The translations under genes were made by a program, and so were the position numbers. Of a DNA stretch of 64,000 nt, positions 34,723 through 47,057 are shown in pieces. Where the stretch lies: the NCBI RefSeq assembly GCF_041296385.1, contig NW_027184085.1, positions 2,610,501 to 2,674,500 on the forward strand. Reading direction: 5' to 3'. The stretch is from Aphelocoma coerulescens. Lineage: Eukaryota; Chordata; Aves; Passeriformes; Corvidae. Below the pieces are notes generated by a model. That model saw only the letters and a program-made list of their open reading frames with translations, had not been told where the DNA came from and did no database searches. How positions within the stretch are numbered: the stretch's first letter is position 1; the number at the start of each line of letters is the position of its first letter.

Positions 34723-36138
34723 TGTGCAATTACTCAAGGGTTTAAAATTTTGGTTTCATGATTGTGGACAAGTCTTGTCATCACCTTCACTATTTCCAGT
34801 GAACAAAAGGAAATAGTGTATTTGTCCCTCTTAAAGGCCTCTAAGGATGAAGTAATTAACTTTTGTAACTCATTTAAAGAGTAAAAGCAGTACATTCTAC
34901 TGCAGATGACCATTAATGATGCACAAAATGGTTCTTCAGTGGAAGGGTCATTCCCTGCCACCACACCAGCCAATCCCTTTTGTAATGTGTGAGGTTTTCT
35001 GTACTTCTCAAGGAAACTTCTAAAAATACTCAGGCAAAAAGGGAAGCTACCTCATGTATTCCCCAAATCACAGTCTTACTCAGGCAATCACAATGTGTTT
35101 TCACCCAAATGAGTTGTTGAAAGAAAAAGTGGGGAAAATACCTCACTCTACTCCCTGGCCTGCACCCTCTGGCGTTGCAGAAGGATTGGATTTGTGACTT
35201 TTCCACTGAGGATCCAGCCAATACCACTGCCCACAACAGCGTCTCTCTGTTCCCAGTCACCCCCAAGACATCTCCTGGCCTTTCCCTGCCCTCTTGAGAA
35301 GTCTGTCTGAGAAAAGAACAAAAAATTGACATAATTAGAAACCAGCACAGAGCCATTGAAGAGAACAGACCTCCAAACCATTTGGAATGACTTCCCTGGA
35401 TTACGACCAGTCAGGCAGGACTTAATCTTCTAGATGTTCTTGTTTTTGAGAGTAAAGAGGCATTCAGCACTTATCTAAAATTAAAATGGTCAGCAGTGAA
35501 AGCCCTTACAGGTACAGGGATCTTATCTGCATAGGTCTCTGCTTTGTTTCTGCTATCAGCCCCTGCTTGCCACTGAGCAGGGACTGCCTGGGGAGGGCGG
35601 TGGGGAAAAGCAGGAGCTTTTGCTGTGATACTGTACCTGCCACTGCTGCATCCAGCAAATTGCACCTTTTAATACATGGTCATTTTTATTTATATTCCAG
35701 TTTTATCAAAGCAATGGGGCGTGCGATAGGCTGGTAAATAATTAATTTATTTCCCAAAGTTGCCCAGTGAAAGAGATGACAAGCCCTGCCATTTATACTT
35801 TTATGAAATGCCAGATGAAGTGAAGACGTCAGTGAGGGGGGCAAGTCGCTGGGAACAAAGTGAATTAGAGAATATCTTTCCTTCAGTAAGACAAATTTGT
35901 GTGGGGTAACCATGCTTTGCTGGGGAAGCCAATTGGAAAAGAGTGATAGAGGCCCAGCTACTGAAGTTCATCAAAGTCATCTGTTTCAGGTAAGCTCATT
36001 TTTCACCAGCCAAGGGGATATTTACCTGGAGTACACCTGTAAGGTACAGCCGACAGATTGAATGGTACAGTGCTTTATTATATTTCACACCCTGATGATT
36101 CAATATGATAGGAAAAGAGGGAGAGAAAAACGGAGAGC

Positions 36139-36170
36139 AACAAAAAAAAAATAAAAAAAAAAAAATAAAA
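36139..36170 (+). repeat. A-rich low-complexity tract
   Basis: Runs of A interrupted by single T form an A-rich stretch inside a purine-rich neighbourhood starting near 36110. It is unlikely to be a retrocopy tail, as no recognisable body precedes it. Confidence 0.85.
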
Positions 36171-37969
36171 AGCCCTGTCTTTTCTTTGGAGTGCGTTTGT
36201 CGCGCTGTTTGGCTGCGGTGCTTAGGCAAACCAAAGGGAAGTGAGCAGTGTTTTGGAGTGCATTATGCTTCTGTGAGAATGTTTAGCTCAAAATAACCCT
36301 TTTTTCCTTCTCCTTTCCTTTTTTGCAAGTGCCTTGCTAGATTTCTGCAGGGAGGCAACACTACACAGTATGTATGTCGTTAAGTATGTCCACCCAGCCA
36401 GCCAGCAAGAGCTGACTCTTCCTGCTGGCTCCCCTGGGAGTTCCATACTCCTGCTGGGAGAGCACACATGCCTTCAGCTGGGCAAAGAGATGAAATTCCT
36501 CTGAATTCACCTGAATTTGCCTTACACCTACCTCTTGTCAAAATGTGCACCCTGCTAGCAGGCCATCTCCCAAGGTCATTCCATTGGAGGGTCATCACTT
36601 TGCTGTGCTGAAGACAACCAGACCTATCAAGGTTCAAGTGAGAGCCTGAACTCAACTTCTACAAGACCAAGAAATAGCATAATTCCACCTGAGTTTGCAA
36701 ATCCGGCTGTTGCAGTCTCCAAGAGACTGAACACAGCTGTGCCTTGGAAAATAAGGCTATCAGTTGGTGGTTTCAGGTTCTTGGTGAGGGTAATGGGGTT
36801 TTGGAGATGGGAAGTTTGCTGTTTGTGCCCACTGCTTCCACTCAAAAAGAAAATGGATGTTTCTGTCAGGTCCTGCAAGAGTGTGGCTACAGTCTTTCTT
36901 GTTTGGAGAGCAACATTCAGATTTGATGTACAGTTTCTTGTATATCTCTGCTTCCCAACAGTCAAACATATTTTCTTCCTGGAAAAGGAGTTTATCTCTA
37001 CCACAGCAAGTCTGGCTCAGAAGCCAAAGTATGACAGATAATGCCACAACTGTTTTGCTATGAGATGTCAAAGCTTAGCTGAATGAAGTCTTCTAAAGAA
37101 ATTTGTAGTCCTTACAGAAATTATTGTTGTCAGGTACAACTTTCTGGTGTCAGATAATACCTTCATCAGTAACTCGGACACTTAAGGTGTTTGAGCATCT
37201 GAACATGGTCTGGGGGCAATGCTGCATCAGGAATGATGTGTCATGAAGATCCTTGAGAAAAAGAGGTTTGAGGTTTACTTACATACTTATTTATTTATTC
37301 TTCTGGCACAACTGTGACCCTTGACGTTTGTCCCAGGATCATATTTCAGTCTTGGGGTCACAGCCAAAGTTTCCATCAGGAAACCACTTCGCTAGCAGGG
37401 TCATATGCTAGAAAGGATAACATCTGGACATGCCAGTCCATCTCCTCCTGCAAGGCATCGTGGGGCCATGGACCAACATGGTTCGGCAAGAGCTACAAGC
37501 TACCTGGCTGAACCCATACAATTAGTGATGCCTCATTTTAGTCCAGACTGACACTGAAATCTGCTTGTGCTGAACATGGGACTCTGTTGCCTGAGACAGG
37601 GATTCTGATGGGCAGCAGATACCAGCAGGGCAGAAGGACAGTGATGGAAAGGGGACATCAGGTCTACTTTTGCTGGCAGCACTGAAAACATCTGAAGGCT
37701 GTGCAGTTGTGCCATGATTTGCCCTCTAAATGGGGAAATAAATAAAAATGCGAGTTTAAACATATAAATGTCCAGATCTCTTACTCTAGAGTCTAAGCGT
37801 CTCCAGACTCCAGATATATTAGAGAGCATTTGGGATTGTCTGGGGAATATCCTTCTACACTAGATTTCTGATGATATCGTTTGTCCTTATAAAGGAGGTG
37901 GTTTCTCCTAGGCACTAAGCTACTCCTATTTCTGTTCCTTTTAGGAAAAAGAATCCTTCAATAAATTAG

Positions 37970-38290
37970 CATGCCTTTAAAATGATAATACGGTCTATAA
38001 AAATTATTGTGATTCATATCAGAACACATAATGATTTAACTAATCAGTCATTAATTAAACAGGTTTTTACCTGCGGGGGCTGCAAGAGTTTAATAATTTA
38101 AGCTGACTAAATGTTAGTACTACCCAGACATAATTAGAGCTGTGGGGAAAGTTTCGCAAATACAGCAAAGCTGGCTACATTTCATGCTATTTACTGAGAG
38201 CAGGCAGCAATCTGCCAGCAGAGGAGACTTTTCAATTCTAAATGAGCATGTTGCCACGACAGAATGACTGGGAGGGAACCGGACTAAGGA
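37970..38290. promoter_or_regulatory. Candidate enhancer-like element rich in TAAT cores
   Basis: At least eight TAAT/ATTA homeodomain cores occur in about 320 bp, including a tight group around 38030-38060 and another around 38090-38135. There is no transposon, and CpG-containing bits survive. Vertebrate developmental enhancers often look like this. The statement rests on motif content alone. Confidence 0.3.
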
Positions 38291-38340
38291 TGTCAGTCAA
38301 CATAAATAATAAAAGAATCTCCATTTCTACAACAGTTTAA

Positions 38341-38611
38341 ATAGAATCATAGAATCACAGAATGGTTTGGGTTGGAAAGGACCTTAAAAAACATGTAGTC
38401 TAACCCCCTGCCAAGGGCAGGGACACTAGACCAGGGTGCTCCAAACCCTTTCCCACCTGGCCTTGGACACTGCCAGGGATGGGGCAGCCACAGCTTCTGT
38501 GGGCAACCTGTGCCAGGGCCTCACCACCCTCACAGGGAAGAATTTCTTCCCAGCATCCCATCTAACCCTTCCCTCTGGCAATTTAAAGCTGTTTCCCTTT
38601 GTCCTATCATA
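38341..38611 (-). mobile_element. CR1 LINE, 3' fragment (minus strand), young-looking
   Basis: It opens with the intact terminal repeats 'atagaatcatagaatcacag', then 'aatggtttgggttggaaagg', 'ccagggtgctccaaaccct' and 'aacctgtgccagggcctca'. It matches the bird CR1 3' end with few visible differences, so it is among the younger copies here. Confidence 0.97.
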
Positions 38612-41405
38612 TTCCTGGTACAAATGGCCACCCTCAGTGTAGAAGTTGTTGCAGGATTGACCCCTCTGTTATGAGTTTATGTGTCGAGCACATCCTTGTG
38701 GAAATCTTAGGACATCAGGGTTCAGTGGAACAGCTTCTGTTAACAGAACTGTGTTGCTTCATCTTTCAAGAATGGAGATGAGCTTCAGGAGTCTGGACTC
38801 TTCTCTCTGGCACCTTCACGGACATATTTTTTCCCACCTTTAAGTCCCATTTTACACACCAATAAACTGTAACCCTTTCCTGTTTTGGGATGCCTGAGTG
38901 CTGCTTTTATGCTCTAAAAATGCTTTGTTAGTGCCAAGTATTATCATACTAATTACAGCGTACAATTTTGCCCTTCAGCACTAGGAGCTTGTAGTGGTTC
39001 AGTGAAGAAGATAACACCTGCAGGAGGTCACAGGTTTGCACACAGGCCTAAAATTTCTGAATCCAGATCCTGTGTGGTTGGGAAGGATGTGATGCCCGTG
39101 TATTTAATATTCAGCACCTAGAAGAGAAATTCCTTGGTCAAAGCAACATTGTGGAGCAGGAATTCTTTGTTCTATGAAAGGTTAATGTACCTGGGTAGCA
39201 GCCGAGAGCATTTGCATGCAGAGAGATCATTAATCCATGCAGTAATAATTTGTGAAATAAAAATCAATCTTGGAAAGAAGGCAAAGCCTCTAGTTCCAAA
39301 GTAATGGACTGCCTTTTGCACTGCATCTTGTTAAGCAAGACCCAAATACATAATGGGCTCAATTGCCATGCAAGGCTTCTCTGCAACCCAGAAAAACTAA
39401 TAGCAACACTAAACAAACCCTGCTGCCTTTCAGGCCCTGCAATTGCAGCTCAATTAACACAGCAGTCCCAGCCATGGCAGGATAGTTTTAAACGGCCAAA
39501 GCTGCAATATTTATTCCAGGTAAGAGGAGAGTTCCTGGGCTAATGGACCAGACCTGCAGGCATACCTGGCAACATCAGCTCTCAGTGAGACCATCAGATG
39601 AACAGGGTTAGACCTCCTCTGAAGGAGTTTTAGAGAGGCACAGCAGCATCTGAGCTCCTCTCCACTTGGAAGGAGAAAGGGAACACAGAGAGGGCTGCAA
39701 GATGTCCCATGGACATGTTCCCACCGCCCCAGAAAACCTCACCCATGCCTCTTCTGCTCCTGTTCACTCAAGAGGGAGACAATCTGGGGTCGAACACAAC
39801 ACCCAAAGAGCCCTTGGTCCCTCAGGCAAGGCTTGGTCCAAAGGCTGCCAAAATCTGTTGTGCATCCCTACAGGCAAATAAAACAAGATGAGAGACAGCT
39901 GGAAAGGAAAAGCCGACTTACCTATGGAGCAGAGAAATCTGTAAAATAATATGTTTCTTTGAAGAACAGCCCATAAGCTCCTCTGCAGAGGAGTAATGGG
40001 GTCAGATTCATTCCTCAGTTCTACACAAAATGAAATACCTTTTTGTTTTCAACCTGCTCGCATGAGTTAAGGTGATATCAAAGCTTCTGTGCTGTAGGCA
40101 TCTGATTTCTGCCAGGATCCCAGAAAGAAAAACCACGCTTTATCACTTGCTCCTTAGGTTGAAATCTGTCCCTTTCACCCTTTCCCTGCCTTCCAGGTGC
40201 CTTAATTTGAATTTTCTGCTTGGGCTGGACAGATTTCCTAGAGACTGTCACCAGCAAGGTGGGTGGCATCTGCAGGTGATTCCAGTGAGAGGGAAGACAG
40301 GCAGGCTCACTGCCAGGCTGCAGCCCAGCCCCGAGTGTGGAGGTGTCACTCTATAATACTGACAAAGTACAAAATCCAGTCCCGATAATCCTCTTAAGTC
40401 AGACAAGAAAATAACTGTTGTGATTGATAACCCAAAGACAATCAAAGTGTTAAGGATTTAGGGAAGGCACCATACATACAGAATATTTCCAGGAAGAGCT
40501 ACACAGCTTAAAGGACTGTTTTATTTGGATTTTTTTCCCCTTTTGATATACCAAAAGAGGGGAAAAATAACAATCATAACCTGAAAATGCACTGAAATCA
40601 GAGACAGGTTTACCATTGGCTTGGATTGATTTTCAATTAGCTTTTAAGGAGAACAACAGAAATATCAATTAACAACAAAATAATCATTACAAGTAAACAA
40701 AGATGATAAAGAATATATTAGAGAAACACTGGAAATCAATATCATTCAAAGAGAGAAAATCAGTTGAGTTCAGTTCAAGGAACAAGACATTCAGCAAAAT
40801 TCGTGCAAAGAAATGTTGGCCTGGGGTTTTTCCAGTGTGCTTCAGGTGGTGGAAACCCCAAATGGTGGATCCATGTCCTCAATGGGCTCAGGTGCCACCA
40901 GTCTGTCAGCTCCCCATTTGTGCCCAGCAAAGTGTGATTCTCTCATGGTTTTGTTTGCACAGCAACCTGAGAGACTGGATATCTGATTCCCACTTTAATT
41001 AACAGGAAATGAACATCCCAGACTCCTCACTCAGGTGTGGAGGTGGTGTTTTCAGATGTGCAGGGTGCTTCAAAGCAAAGAATGGTAGAGAGGCTGATAT
41101 TCATCCATGCCTTCTGCTGTAGAAATCTAAAATACCTGGAACACTAGTGGAAATACCATGCTGTCTCATGTGATAATCCTGGCAGATGTGTTGCAGCAGA
41201 GCAACACGAGGCTTTCAGCTTTACCACGAAGAACTTCTTCCCAGAGTACAATAGAATTAGGTTAACAACATTTTGATAACACAAATGTTCTCCAAAAGTT
41301 TGAAAATAAAATATCCTTGCATTTTCACTTTTTCAGACTTCCTGCTATCCTGTGGGATTCCTTCCATAGCCAGATTTGGCTCAGATACAAATAGTTCAGG
41401 GAAAA

Positions 41406-41453
41406 ACCAACCAACCAACCAACCAACCAACCAACCAACCAACCAACCAACCA
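41406..41453 (+). repeat. (CCAA)12 microsatellite
   Basis: Twelve perfect CCAA units form an array that ends in A-rich sequence. It produces artificial reading frames on both strands (PTNQ and LVGW repeats) that are not genes. Confidence 0.97.
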
Positions 41454-42226
41454 AACCAAAATAAAAACAAAAAAAAAATGTGTGAAACTGGCAAATAACC
41501 CCATCAAACAGTAAAACCACCTCAAGATACCTTCTGAAGAAGTGATAGAAGTTCTATTTTGAAATTTTTGAACTCGCTTGGGCCCTGCTTGGGAGATGGT
41601 TTGCATCACGTTACTTCCTCCAACCAAGACTGTCCAGTTTTAATGTTCTGCTGTGACTGCTCTGTGATTCAGCCAAAGTGAGGGGAGAAAAGCATGCCAC
41701 CAGAAATGACAGGTTCACATAATGGACTACCTAATCTTACAGGATAAGATCGTCCCCACTTCCCAGCTGACTTTCCAAGTCATTCTTGAAAGACAAGGAA
41801 ATCTTCTGATAAGTGAATAACCTTGTCCTTTAGTCAGGTGGCAGCTCAAGGGGATCCCAAACCACTGCTGGGATAAAAAGGGGCGTTTTTCCCTTTCTGC
41901 TACATAGCAGGATAACTTTGGTAGCAGGCAAAAGGGGAGACTGGCCCTTCTGATGTTGTGCTCTTGGTTCCACATCTCAGCATCAGGACACTTGCTAGAA
42001 CTGGGAGTATTTTTCCCCAAAAAGGATGGACTGCTAGTTTTCACTCAACTTGGTCGCATTCCTTTCATGGAACACAGCTCAGTTGTCTTGCAGAAAATAC
42101 CAACCTCGAGAAGTTCCTGGGTTTAGAGAGGCTGCACAGCCTTTGGCCTTGGGAAATGCTCCCAGGGATGTCCCTGCTTTAGGGAGCTTGAGAACTCCAG
42201 GATGGCAGCCAGGGGCAAATCTCCCT

Positions 42227-42279
42227 ATTATATATATATATCCATATGTATATATATATATATATATTTTTTTTTTTTT
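42227..42279 (+). repeat. (TA)n tract followed by poly(T)
   Basis: Alternating TA with two interruptions near 42241-42248 runs into a stretch of about 13 T. Such AT-alternating sequence is prone to length change and cruciform extrusion. Confidence 0.93.
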
Positions 42280-42410
42280 AACATAACTACTGCACCCATA
42301 ATTCTTCACACTAATCCCATCCCCGGCACAAATCTTCTGTCTCAATCTTCCTATTTTTCCCCCGTCCACATTCTGACATCCATTAAATTCTCGGTGTGCC
42401 CAAAGCTTAC

Positions 42411-42543
42411 CAATACGGCACGCTGCTTTATCCAGTGGCGTCAGTCCATCAATAAAGCTCAGCTGTGGAGTTTGTCTGCTCTCCTGCATTTTCGGATTAC
42501 CGTAAATTATGTGGATGCTGGAGCCATGTGTCAGCACCAGGGC
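42411..42543 (-). CDS. Candidate single exon, ankyrin-repeat-like
   Basis: On the minus strand, a 133-bp segment lies between a possible acceptor (CCTCAG before 42543) and a strong donor (exon end TATTG, then GTAAGC, from 42410 down). Read through without stops, it contains LTHGSSIH, which resembles the end of an ankyrin repeat (L..HGA.VN). A linker follows, then DGLTPLDKAACRIG, which resembles the start of the next repeat (DG.TPLH.AA..G). The frame stays open upstream to a TAG near 42566. The acceptor has a poor pyrimidine tract and no partner exon was identified, so this may be an isolated exon of a larger gene, a relict or chance. I do not recognise the gene. Confidence 0.3.
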
Positions 42544-43479
42544 CTGAGGTCTGTGTCGGATTCCCTATGCTCCAGCAACATCAGGGATAAGGCAGGAGAG
42601 AGGCTTTCCCATCATTTCCAGGGATGCACAAAGACACCACTGCAAAAAAAAAAAAAAAAATGTAATCTCTTCTGAAACTCAGCCTGGCTGGGAGGGGATG
42701 AGAGCATGAACGGCATCTTTCTCCTTGGCTGTGACTTTCCACTCATCTTCTCTCTTTTCTCACTCCAGAATGAATGCACAATTAAAACACAATCAATCTC
42801 TGTGACATTTCCAAAGTGTGCAGTCAGTGTACCAGCTTCTTTCGTAGCCTCGGCGAGAGCCCAGATTTCTTGGAAAAAAAATAAGCTCTTGACTTTCCCC
42901 TCGGAGAAACTCAAGATTAAAGGTTGTCGAGTGGGGACAAATCAAGCATCAAATTTGTTGTCAACAAATTAATGCGCTGAAGAGACTTCTCTGAGTGACT
43001 CTTTTCAGGTTTAGTAGTAAGTGGGGATGGTTAATTCTAATGGTAGCCAGCGATTTGCATTCAATAGCTCTGCGTAATGTGGGAAAATAGAGGGTTTTTT
43101 TTAATAGAAGTGACTTGTTACACCTTCCTTTATCAAAAAATAAGGGGAGTGAGAGGTGAGAAACCTATTAGACGAAAAGTCTCTTGTTTGTGCTAAGAGA
43201 AAAAAAAATAAAAGGTGTTCCCTGTTTATAGTTTATTTTATTTGTCATCTCAACACAGACAGGAAGAAAAATATCAATATTTAAGACTACCTCTAGCAAT
43301 TGTGTGTTTTGTTTTTCTATTTATACACCCTCAAGGTGCATAGAGGGTTATAGCAATGCCTCAGGTCACACTCATAATAACGGAAACCTCACTTTTATTT
43401 TTTTTTCCCCATCTCTCTTTAAAACAACTCTATTAGTACTGCGCAAGCTACCTTAAGCAGCATCTGACATATACAAACT
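42544..43479. other. Unique non-coding sequence
   Basis: There is an 18-nt poly(A) near 42643-42660 and a 19-bp palindrome at 42952-42970. The part at 42770-43000 looks enhancer-like. No gene is recognised. Confidence 0.35.
42952..42970. repeat. 19-bp palindrome
   Basis: AATTTGTTG (42952-42960), a single T, then CAACAAATT (42962-42970) are exact reverse complements. With a one-base centre, this has the same geometry as the longer palindrome at 19.8 kb. Confidence 0.9.
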
Positions 43480-43880
43480 GTTGCCTGTAGGTTGCCTGTT
43501 TGTTTGATTTTCTGCAGTGTGAAGGTTGAGTTGAGTCATTTTGCACCCAATTACTTTGCAGTAAATTTGTCGGATGATTCTTGTCGTGCCGTATTGATCC
43601 AACGTGTCACCTTGAACTTGTTTATTGACACATCAAATTCCGAAGGCAGCCCTGTTCAATTTACCACTTCCCAATTATGGCATTTATATGATGTCACTGA
43701 AGCTTCTTGTCACGTTCAGATGAGGCCATTTTCCCCCCTCCACCACCAATCACCTGAGCAGCAGTTGCCATTTTTCTCTGACCTTTCCTGAGACAGATGG
43801 TGGTTCATAAAATACATCATTAGCACACATGTCATTTTATCTTGCCTGGATTTTTTAAGTGAAAGGTGCTTTGTTCAACA
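43480..43880. promoter_or_regulatory. Candidate conserved non-coding element
   Basis: This is 400 bp of transposon-free sequence with retained CpGs (around 43569-43605 and 43640) and a mixture of AT-rich and motif-like text. A 99-codon frame (43492-43791, plus) spans it but shows no domain, and its composition is unlike coding sequence. Conservation is not tested. Confidence 0.25.
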
Positions 43881-46066
43881 AAAGACTTTTCAATTTTGTC
43901 CTCGGTGATGGTGCTGCTAAATAGGATTTTTATCCTGACACTGGAGAAGGGGGTTCACCCAAGATGGGTTCACCAGGGGATTCACAACATGACGCCAGGA
44001 GAGCTTCATCCTTGGCCCAGCAGAGCCCTGCATCCCCAGATGGTCATGGGAGCTGCATTCATCCCAACATCCCAGGACCCAGCCTGCTGCTCTGACACAC
44101 AAAAAACAGGCGTGGGAAATGGGATGCTGTTGTGGTGTTCACCACAATGCTTCACCAATGGCCAGAGATGAGCACACAGAAGCAACAGCTACTTCCTTTG
44201 CAAATTCTTTCAGGATTTGTGACTTTATGATGCCAAAAATTCTAGAAATGGCCTCCTTTTTCACCCTGAGATGTTCTGTTTCCTTTAGAACTGTCCATTC
44301 AGCCTCTTGGTAACTCAAGACCTGGGCAGGAAGATCATTTGAAAGTACCTCTTTCTCTTAACTCGTGAAAATATTTGATGCCAATAGTGTTATAAGTATT
44401 ATCTAGATATCTTTGTCCCTTTGATTGACTCAGCAACACACTTGAGCTTCGATGTTTATTGAGGTTTCAGTCCCACTACTTGAGTTTGGGATGTCTGTGG
44501 GGTTTCTAAGAGGAGGTCTGTCCTCTCACACTGAAGAAACTGATGTAACCCAGAAGACAGTCTGGACCAAGACAGGTTTTTGTTGTTTGAGGCTCCCTAG
44601 GGCTGAGGTCAATGTTAAAGACAAATAGAAGAGACATGCACTCTTCCAGCACATGATTTATCACTTGCCAAAACATGCCTGAGAAAAAAGCCAGGGAAGG
44701 GGGGAGAAAAGATACCACAGCAGCAGAAAAGATTATCTTCTTGGCAGTTCCTCAGTTATGATGCCAGTGGTGCTTTAAAGTAGCTGGAACAAAAACATTT
44801 CCGAATCCAATTTCATTAAATATAATTTCTTCTTACTTGATGCTCACTGTTTTACTTCCCCATTTCCCTGACAGAGGACGTGATCATTTCTGCATCACTA
44901 GAACTTAGAAAAGAGCAAACAGCATCTCTCTAAATTCCTGGATGCCCCAGCTCCTCTCACTACTCCCTCACATTACAAGTTCAAATAGCTGCTGCTGTTT
45001 CATCCCAACTCAGCAGCACTGCAAAGGTGCAGCATGGGAGAGAGGAGCTGCCTATGTGGGGAGAGAAAAAAGCCAGCAAATGCTCTCAGGTGGAGACCTT
45101 AAATGTCAGATGTCAGTCAGAAGCCAGCTCCTGATTTATAAACCCCAAAGGAAGGGTTATGGGTGGATGATTGGCAGCTCCTTGCACTTGTTCAGGCAAA
45201 GCATCGGTGGTGTCAGATGTTGCTAGGTGGTGAGACAGCAAGATAGTTTCTTTCCTATGTGTCCTTGGCACCTCTTGCATTTTGTTCCCATCTTGGAGCT
45301 GTTGCCAAAGCCTGAGTTACAGCTTTTGTAAGAAGCACATATTGTTAAGCTCCTTTAAAGACTGGGACCCTTCCTGCTGCAAAGAGTTTACCTGTGTCCC
45401 TATCAGCTTTATCCATCTTGTGCACAGCTCCCAGTGTCTTCTGCTTTTCTGTTATCAGGTAAGCCACAGTCAGGCTATGAGCACTAGTCTCCTTTTCCAA
45501 AGGTCTTTGTATCATAAGGTACTAAAAAAAAACTCCACTTCATATCCCTGAAAAGATTCAAAGTCTCTAAATCCACTGGGCACACTTTGATTGATGAAAA
45601 TTTGCCATACACACCCTCCGATGTTATGGCAGCAGGGGCTGTGGCACAGCCAGATGTTTGCACATGGTTTGCCTTCTGACTTGAAACCATCATTGCTTCC
45701 TATACCAGGGTCTTTGCAGATATTTCCCTGCATGCAGGAGACAAAAGGCAAAGGGGGTAATATCCCAATTTCTAAAGCAGACACTGAAGAAAAAGAGAGG
45801 CCTTTCTCGGGACATCAGGTCAAGGAAGGTCCTTTGAACCTAAAGCAAAACCTCTACAGACAATCAGGAATATGAAGCCAGGTAATTTTCAAGCACAGAA
45901 CCATGTGCTGGGCTGCCTTGCTGATCTGATAATTACTGGTGGTTCATCAGGTCAGCCCTGAAGCCTTTGAGACCTGTCCATACCCAATCTATATCTTGCC
46001 AGCGAGAGTGGTTTTGGCAATCTTGATGACCTCCTCTAAAAGTTCAAATGAAGAAGGCCCTTGGAA
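43881..46066. other. Unique non-coding sequence, nothing recognised
   Basis: Several frames of 90-100 codons occur, all without recognisable domains and overlapping on both strands. No transposon or RNA gene is seen. Confidence 0.4.
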
Positions 46067-46378
46067 AATCATAGCATCAAAGAATATCCTGAGTTGGAAG
46101 GGACCCAAACATCACCCAGTCCAACTCCTGGCCCTGCACACACCCCCCAACAATCCTACCCTGTGCCTGAGTGTGTTGTCCAAGCACTCCTGGAGCTCTG
46201 GCAGCCTTGAGGCCGTGCTCATTCCCTGGGGAGCCTGGGCAATGCCCAGCAATCTCTGGGGGAAGAACCTTTTCCTATATACAACATAAACATTGCCATG
46301 ATGTTCCCTCAGGTTCTGTCACTGGTCACCAGAGGGAACAGATCAGTCCCTGTCCCTTTGCTGCCCCTTGTGAGGAAG
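46067..46378 (-). mobile_element. CR1 LINE, 3' fragment (minus strand)
   Basis: It begins 'atcatagcatcaaagaatat', then 'cctgagttggaagggaccca', 'cagtccaactcctggccctg', 'ctgggcaatgcccagcaat' and 'ccagagggaacagatcagt'. It belongs to a CR1 subfamily different from the main one; the only other piece of this type is at 52.2 kb. Frames of 116 codons over it are repeat-derived. Confidence 0.93.
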
Positions 46379-47057
46379 CAAAGTTTGGGATGTACTTGGT
46401 TTTGGCTGGAATGACACATCTTTGTTTGCACCACTGCAATTCTCTGCACACGCTTACAAATAAAATGGGATGGAGAACAAACGCTCTGGTAGATACTGGA
46501 TTTATGACATGCCAAGTTTAAATAGCACCCATAAGGCTTAAACCAGCAGCAGTGGGGAATCCATTTTTCAGCTGTAGCAAGCACACAAGATCTCTCTCTT
46601 CTCACTGGGTAAGCTGATGCTGGGTACCAATTTCCCGAACTCCTCATGCCAGGAAATCATGTCTCCACCTCCTCACGTGTGACTTAGGGTTCTTTTGTGG
46701 GTTCTTTCTAAAGTCCAAAAAGGTACTAAAATAGCAACTATGCTACTTAAGGGTATCAGGTGACTAGAGACAGCCCTTAGATACCAATTAACCTCTGTGC
46801 CAGTTTCAGTCTGGTGTGCACACTCTCATCATGACGGCAACTGTTGAATAATTAATCCCTTAAACTAAACAAACCATTGCCGGGCTGCACTCAGCTTCCT
46901 CTTCTGCTCCTTTATGCACTGATGTATAATTTTTTTTCTAATTGATTGTCACCCCCTTTTGAAGGGAGGGTTGGTTTTTTTTTTCTTTTTGTGGATATGA
47001 TTATATTCTTATCCTTGGTTATTTGAACAGTGGATCAGGGGGTTGTAGTAGACAGTA
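46379..47057. other. Unique non-coding sequence
   Basis: No gene is seen. Around 46800-46960 there is a transposon-free, conserved-element-like part. T-rich runs lie near 46930-46990. Confidence 0.4.

Larger units (their letters stand above)
32871..38340. other. 5.5 kb of mainly unique sequence
   Basis: There is no recognised gene. Small simple repeats include (CA)n at 32956-32976, a G-rich run at about 34416-34430 and A-rich runs at 36139-36170. A doubtful CR1 tail sits at 34683. Enhancer-like, AT-rich, homeodomain-core-rich parts are 33480-33760, 35640-35960 and especially 37970-38290. Confidence 0.35.
38612..42410. other. Unique sequence, transposon-poor
   Basis: There is no recognised gene. 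The region around 39150-39530 holds an octamer ATTTGCAT (39210-39217) and a TAATCC bicoid/OTX-type core (39231-39236) in a transposon-free setting. This suggests, but does not show, an enhancer. A (CCAA)n array at 41406 and a (TA)n tract at 42227 are listed separately. Confidence 0.35.

Noticed and set aside
41257..41627. Frames with GWLVGWLV or PTNQPTNQ repeats
   Set aside because: They are produced by the (CCAA)12 microsatellite.
42079..42537. The whole 152-codon minus-strand frame as a gene
   Set aside because: After the donor at 42410 the frame runs through the (TA)n tract and low-complexity sequence. Only the first part, up to the donor, is considered as a candidate exon.
43492..43791. 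99-codon plus-strand frame in a conserved-looking block
   Set aside because: No familiar domain, and the sequence texture looks like a regulatory element and not coding sequence.
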